Shown: one piece after another, positions 4,610 through 5,784 of the stretch
How positions within the stretch are numbered: position 1 is the first letter of the stretch
How the letters are laid out: the number at the start of each line of letters is the position of its first letter
DNA from: CAYMTN01 sp964393335
GTDB lineage: Bacteria; Chloroflexota; Anaerolineae; Aggregatilineales; Aggregatilineaceae
NCBI GenBank assembly: GCA_964393335.1
Contig: CAYMTN010000305.1
Location: 1-5,784, forward strand
Direction: 5' to 3'
Length of the DNA stretch: 5,784 nt
The notes under the pieces: generated by a model
Told to the model about the DNA's origin: nothing
Seen by the model: the letters and a program-made list of their open reading frames with translations, nothing else
Databases searched by the model: none
Position numbers and translations under genes: made by a program

Positions 4610-5665
4610 ATGATACCCAAAAGCGCTATGACCCTACTGTTCGTTTGCCTGACGTTTGCACTGCTGGCCGCCTGCGAACCACTCGCGCCAGATCAAACGC
4701 CGCAGATTATCGTGGTCACGGGGGAAACCCCGGACCGTATCATCGAGCCTTCGCCGTCGCCGCCGCTGGGCGGGGGAGCAGACAGCGCGCCCCCGGCTAC
4801 CGCCTTCGCGGGTGGCGTGGTCAACACGCCCGTTCCGTCAGAAACGCCGGTGCCGCCGCCGACAGCGATCCCGTCCTCTACGCCGTTCACCTGTTCTGAA
4901 CGAACCGGCCAGGTGATCCGTTCGTCGTTCGCCAGTACGATAGCGCGGGATGACGTGTCGTTTCGTATCTACCTTCCGCCTTGTTTCTACGATACGCTCC
5001 AGCGTTATCCGTATGTGATCCTGCTGCATGGCACGGGCTATGACGACGCCATGTGGGACGATCTCGGCGCACCTGCCGTGATGGATCAGGGGATCACCAA
5101 GGGCAGCCTGCCGCCGATGGTGCTGGTGATGCCGGATGGGAACCCGATTGCCGAGGACAACGACCGGCCAGAGGGGCAGTCGTATGAAGATGTGATCCTG
5201 CATGAGCTGATCCCGGCGGTTGAGGCGGATTTCTGCCTGTGGGGCAGCCGGCAGGGGCGCGCGATTGGCGGCATATCGCGCGGGGGGTTTTGGGCGTTCA
5301 GTATTGCGCTGCGCCACCCGGAGATGTTCAGCGCCCTGGGCGGGCATAGCCCTCACTTTGAAGTCGATAACGCGCCGCCAGCGGTCAACCCGTTGGATGT
5401 GGCCGGACGTATCACCCTGGACAAATTCCCGTTACGGATTTACATGGATAACGGCGCGGATGATTACGTGGGCACCAACGCGATCCGGATGTCTGACATT
5501 CTGCGTGAAAACGGCATCAAGCATGAATACCTGATCAACCCGACAGGCGATCATGACGTGGATTACTGGTCGTCGCACGTGGCGGAATACCTGGCGTTTT
5601 ACGGGCAGGCATGGCCGCGGGACGTGATGGCGCTGCCGTCCTGCCTTGAACCCAGCCCGGAATAA
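4610..5665 (+). CDS. Esterase-family (alpha/beta hydrolase) lipoprotein
   Basis: The 351-residue product begins with a type II signal peptide: Lys4, a hydrophobic core, and the lipobox LLAAC with Cys22 as the lipidated residue. A Pro/Thr/Ser-rich spacer (about 28-92) follows, then a single catalytic domain (about 95-345) of the putative esterase family (PF00756 type, as in enterochelin and feruloyl esterases). Visible landmarks are YVILLHGTG (135-143), the nucleophile elbow GISRGG with Ser223, an acidic candidate in NGADDYVG (Asp284 or Asp285) and GDHDVDYW with His315 as likely catalytic histidine. Four cysteines (95, 125, 209, 345) in the exported domain could form disulphides. The protein should sit on the outer face of the membrane and cleave an ester, substrate unknown. 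ATG 4610 is preferred over ATG 4628, which would lose Lys4. No Shine-Dalgarno is present, in line with a leaderless message. Confidence 0.9.
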   Translation: MIPKSAMTLLFVCLTFALLAACEPLAPDQTPQIIVVTGETPDRIIEPSPSPPLGGGADSAPPATAFAGGVVNTPVPSETPVPPPTAIPSSTPFTCSERTGQVIRSSFASTIARDDVSFRIYLPPCFYDTLQRYPYVILLHGTGYDDAMWDDLGAPAVMDQGITKGSLPPMVLVMPDGNPIAEDNDRPEGQSYEDVILHELIPAVEADFCLWGSRQGRAIGGISRGGFWAFSIALRHPEMFSALGGHSPHFEVDNAPPAVNPLDVAGRITLDKFPLRIYMDNGADDYVGTNAIRMSDILRENGIKHEYLINPTGDHDVDYWSSHVAEYLAFYGQAWPRDVMALPSCLEPSPE

Positions 5666-5676
5666 TGCCCGGCTGG
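5652..5676. other. Imperfect hairpin over the esterase stop codon
   Basis: CCAGCC (5652-5657) pairs with GGCTGG (5671-5676), and GG (5659-5660) with CC (5668-5669), around one C-C mismatch and a 7-nt loop that includes the TAA. There is no T-run on either side, so it is at best a weak end signal for the two convergent genes. Confidence 0.3.
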
Positions 5677-5683
5677 TGGCGCT

Positions 5684-5784
5684 TCAGACGACCATGTCGA
5701 GCAGGCGCATCAGCACCCAGAATACGGCGAATGCCCCGATGGATGTCAACACGATCACCAGCAAGCAGCCCCAGCGCCCAACCC
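5684..5784 (-). CDS. C-terminal end of a membrane protein (5' end outside window)
   Basis: Read on the minus strand from the right edge, one frame is open for 32 residues to the TGA at 5684-5686. It encodes VGRWGCLLVIVLTS then IGAFAVFWVLMRLLDMVV. The middle is a strongly hydrophobic stretch of about 20 residues followed by a basic Arg, typical of a final transmembrane helix with a very short tail. The gene would converge on the esterase with an 18-bp gap between stop codons. The fragment is too short to name. The open frame could be chance, but the hydrophobic pattern and tight convergent fit favour a real gene. Confidence 0.5.
   Translation of the reverse strand, partial: VGRWGCLLVIVLTSIGAFAVFWVLMRLLDMVV

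Noticed and set aside
4838..5356. 172-codon minus-strand open frame opposite the esterase
   Set aside because: Arg/His-rich shadow of a gene with clear catalytic motifs on the + strand.

Overview
The window looks like chromosomal DNA of a Chloroflexota bacterium, probably Anaerolineae-like. This is inferred from long Pro/Thr-rich (TPTPTP-type) linkers in the two exported or membrane proteins, a lipoprotein signal, GC-rich coding DNA and the housekeeping proteins; there is no rRNA to settle it. No phage, insertion sequence with transposase, CRISPR array, tRNA or defence system is visible.

Layout from left to right. (1) 2-379 (+): 3' end of an unrecognised protein. (2) 387-429: a strong bidirectional terminator between convergent genes. 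(3) rplL (450-839, -) and rplJ (933-1490, -), the ribosomal stalk operon, with rplJ starting at TTG behind a strong Shine-Dalgarno. (4) About 230 nt of rplJ leader under a near-consensus promoter (1726-1754). It carries the conserved core of the L10 leader, an intrinsic terminator, and two alternative pairings that would disrupt that terminator, so it reads as an autoregulatory attenuator. (5) 1756-1922: a palindrome-rich island of about 141 bp between two exact 13-bp direct repeats. (6) 1946-4459 (-): an 837-residue membrane transglutaminase-like protein of TgpA-like architecture. (7) 4460-4609: a divergent intergenic region with an inverted repeat and a near-perfect promoter. (8) 4610-5665 (+): an esterase-family lipoprotein whose mRNA is predicted to be leaderless. 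(9) 5684-5784 (-): the C-terminal end of a small or truncated membrane protein.

The rplJ-rplL pair is the only clear functional unit. L10 and L7/L12 form the stalk that recruits translation factors, and the leader should let free L10-L12 complex shut off its own transcription. The transglutaminase-like protein and the esterase lipoprotein are divergently transcribed and both act outside the membrane, but nothing in the sequence links them to one pathway. I see no new multi-gene system. The most informative items are the three-state L10 attenuator, the repeat-flanked palindromic island and the leaderless esterase promoter.
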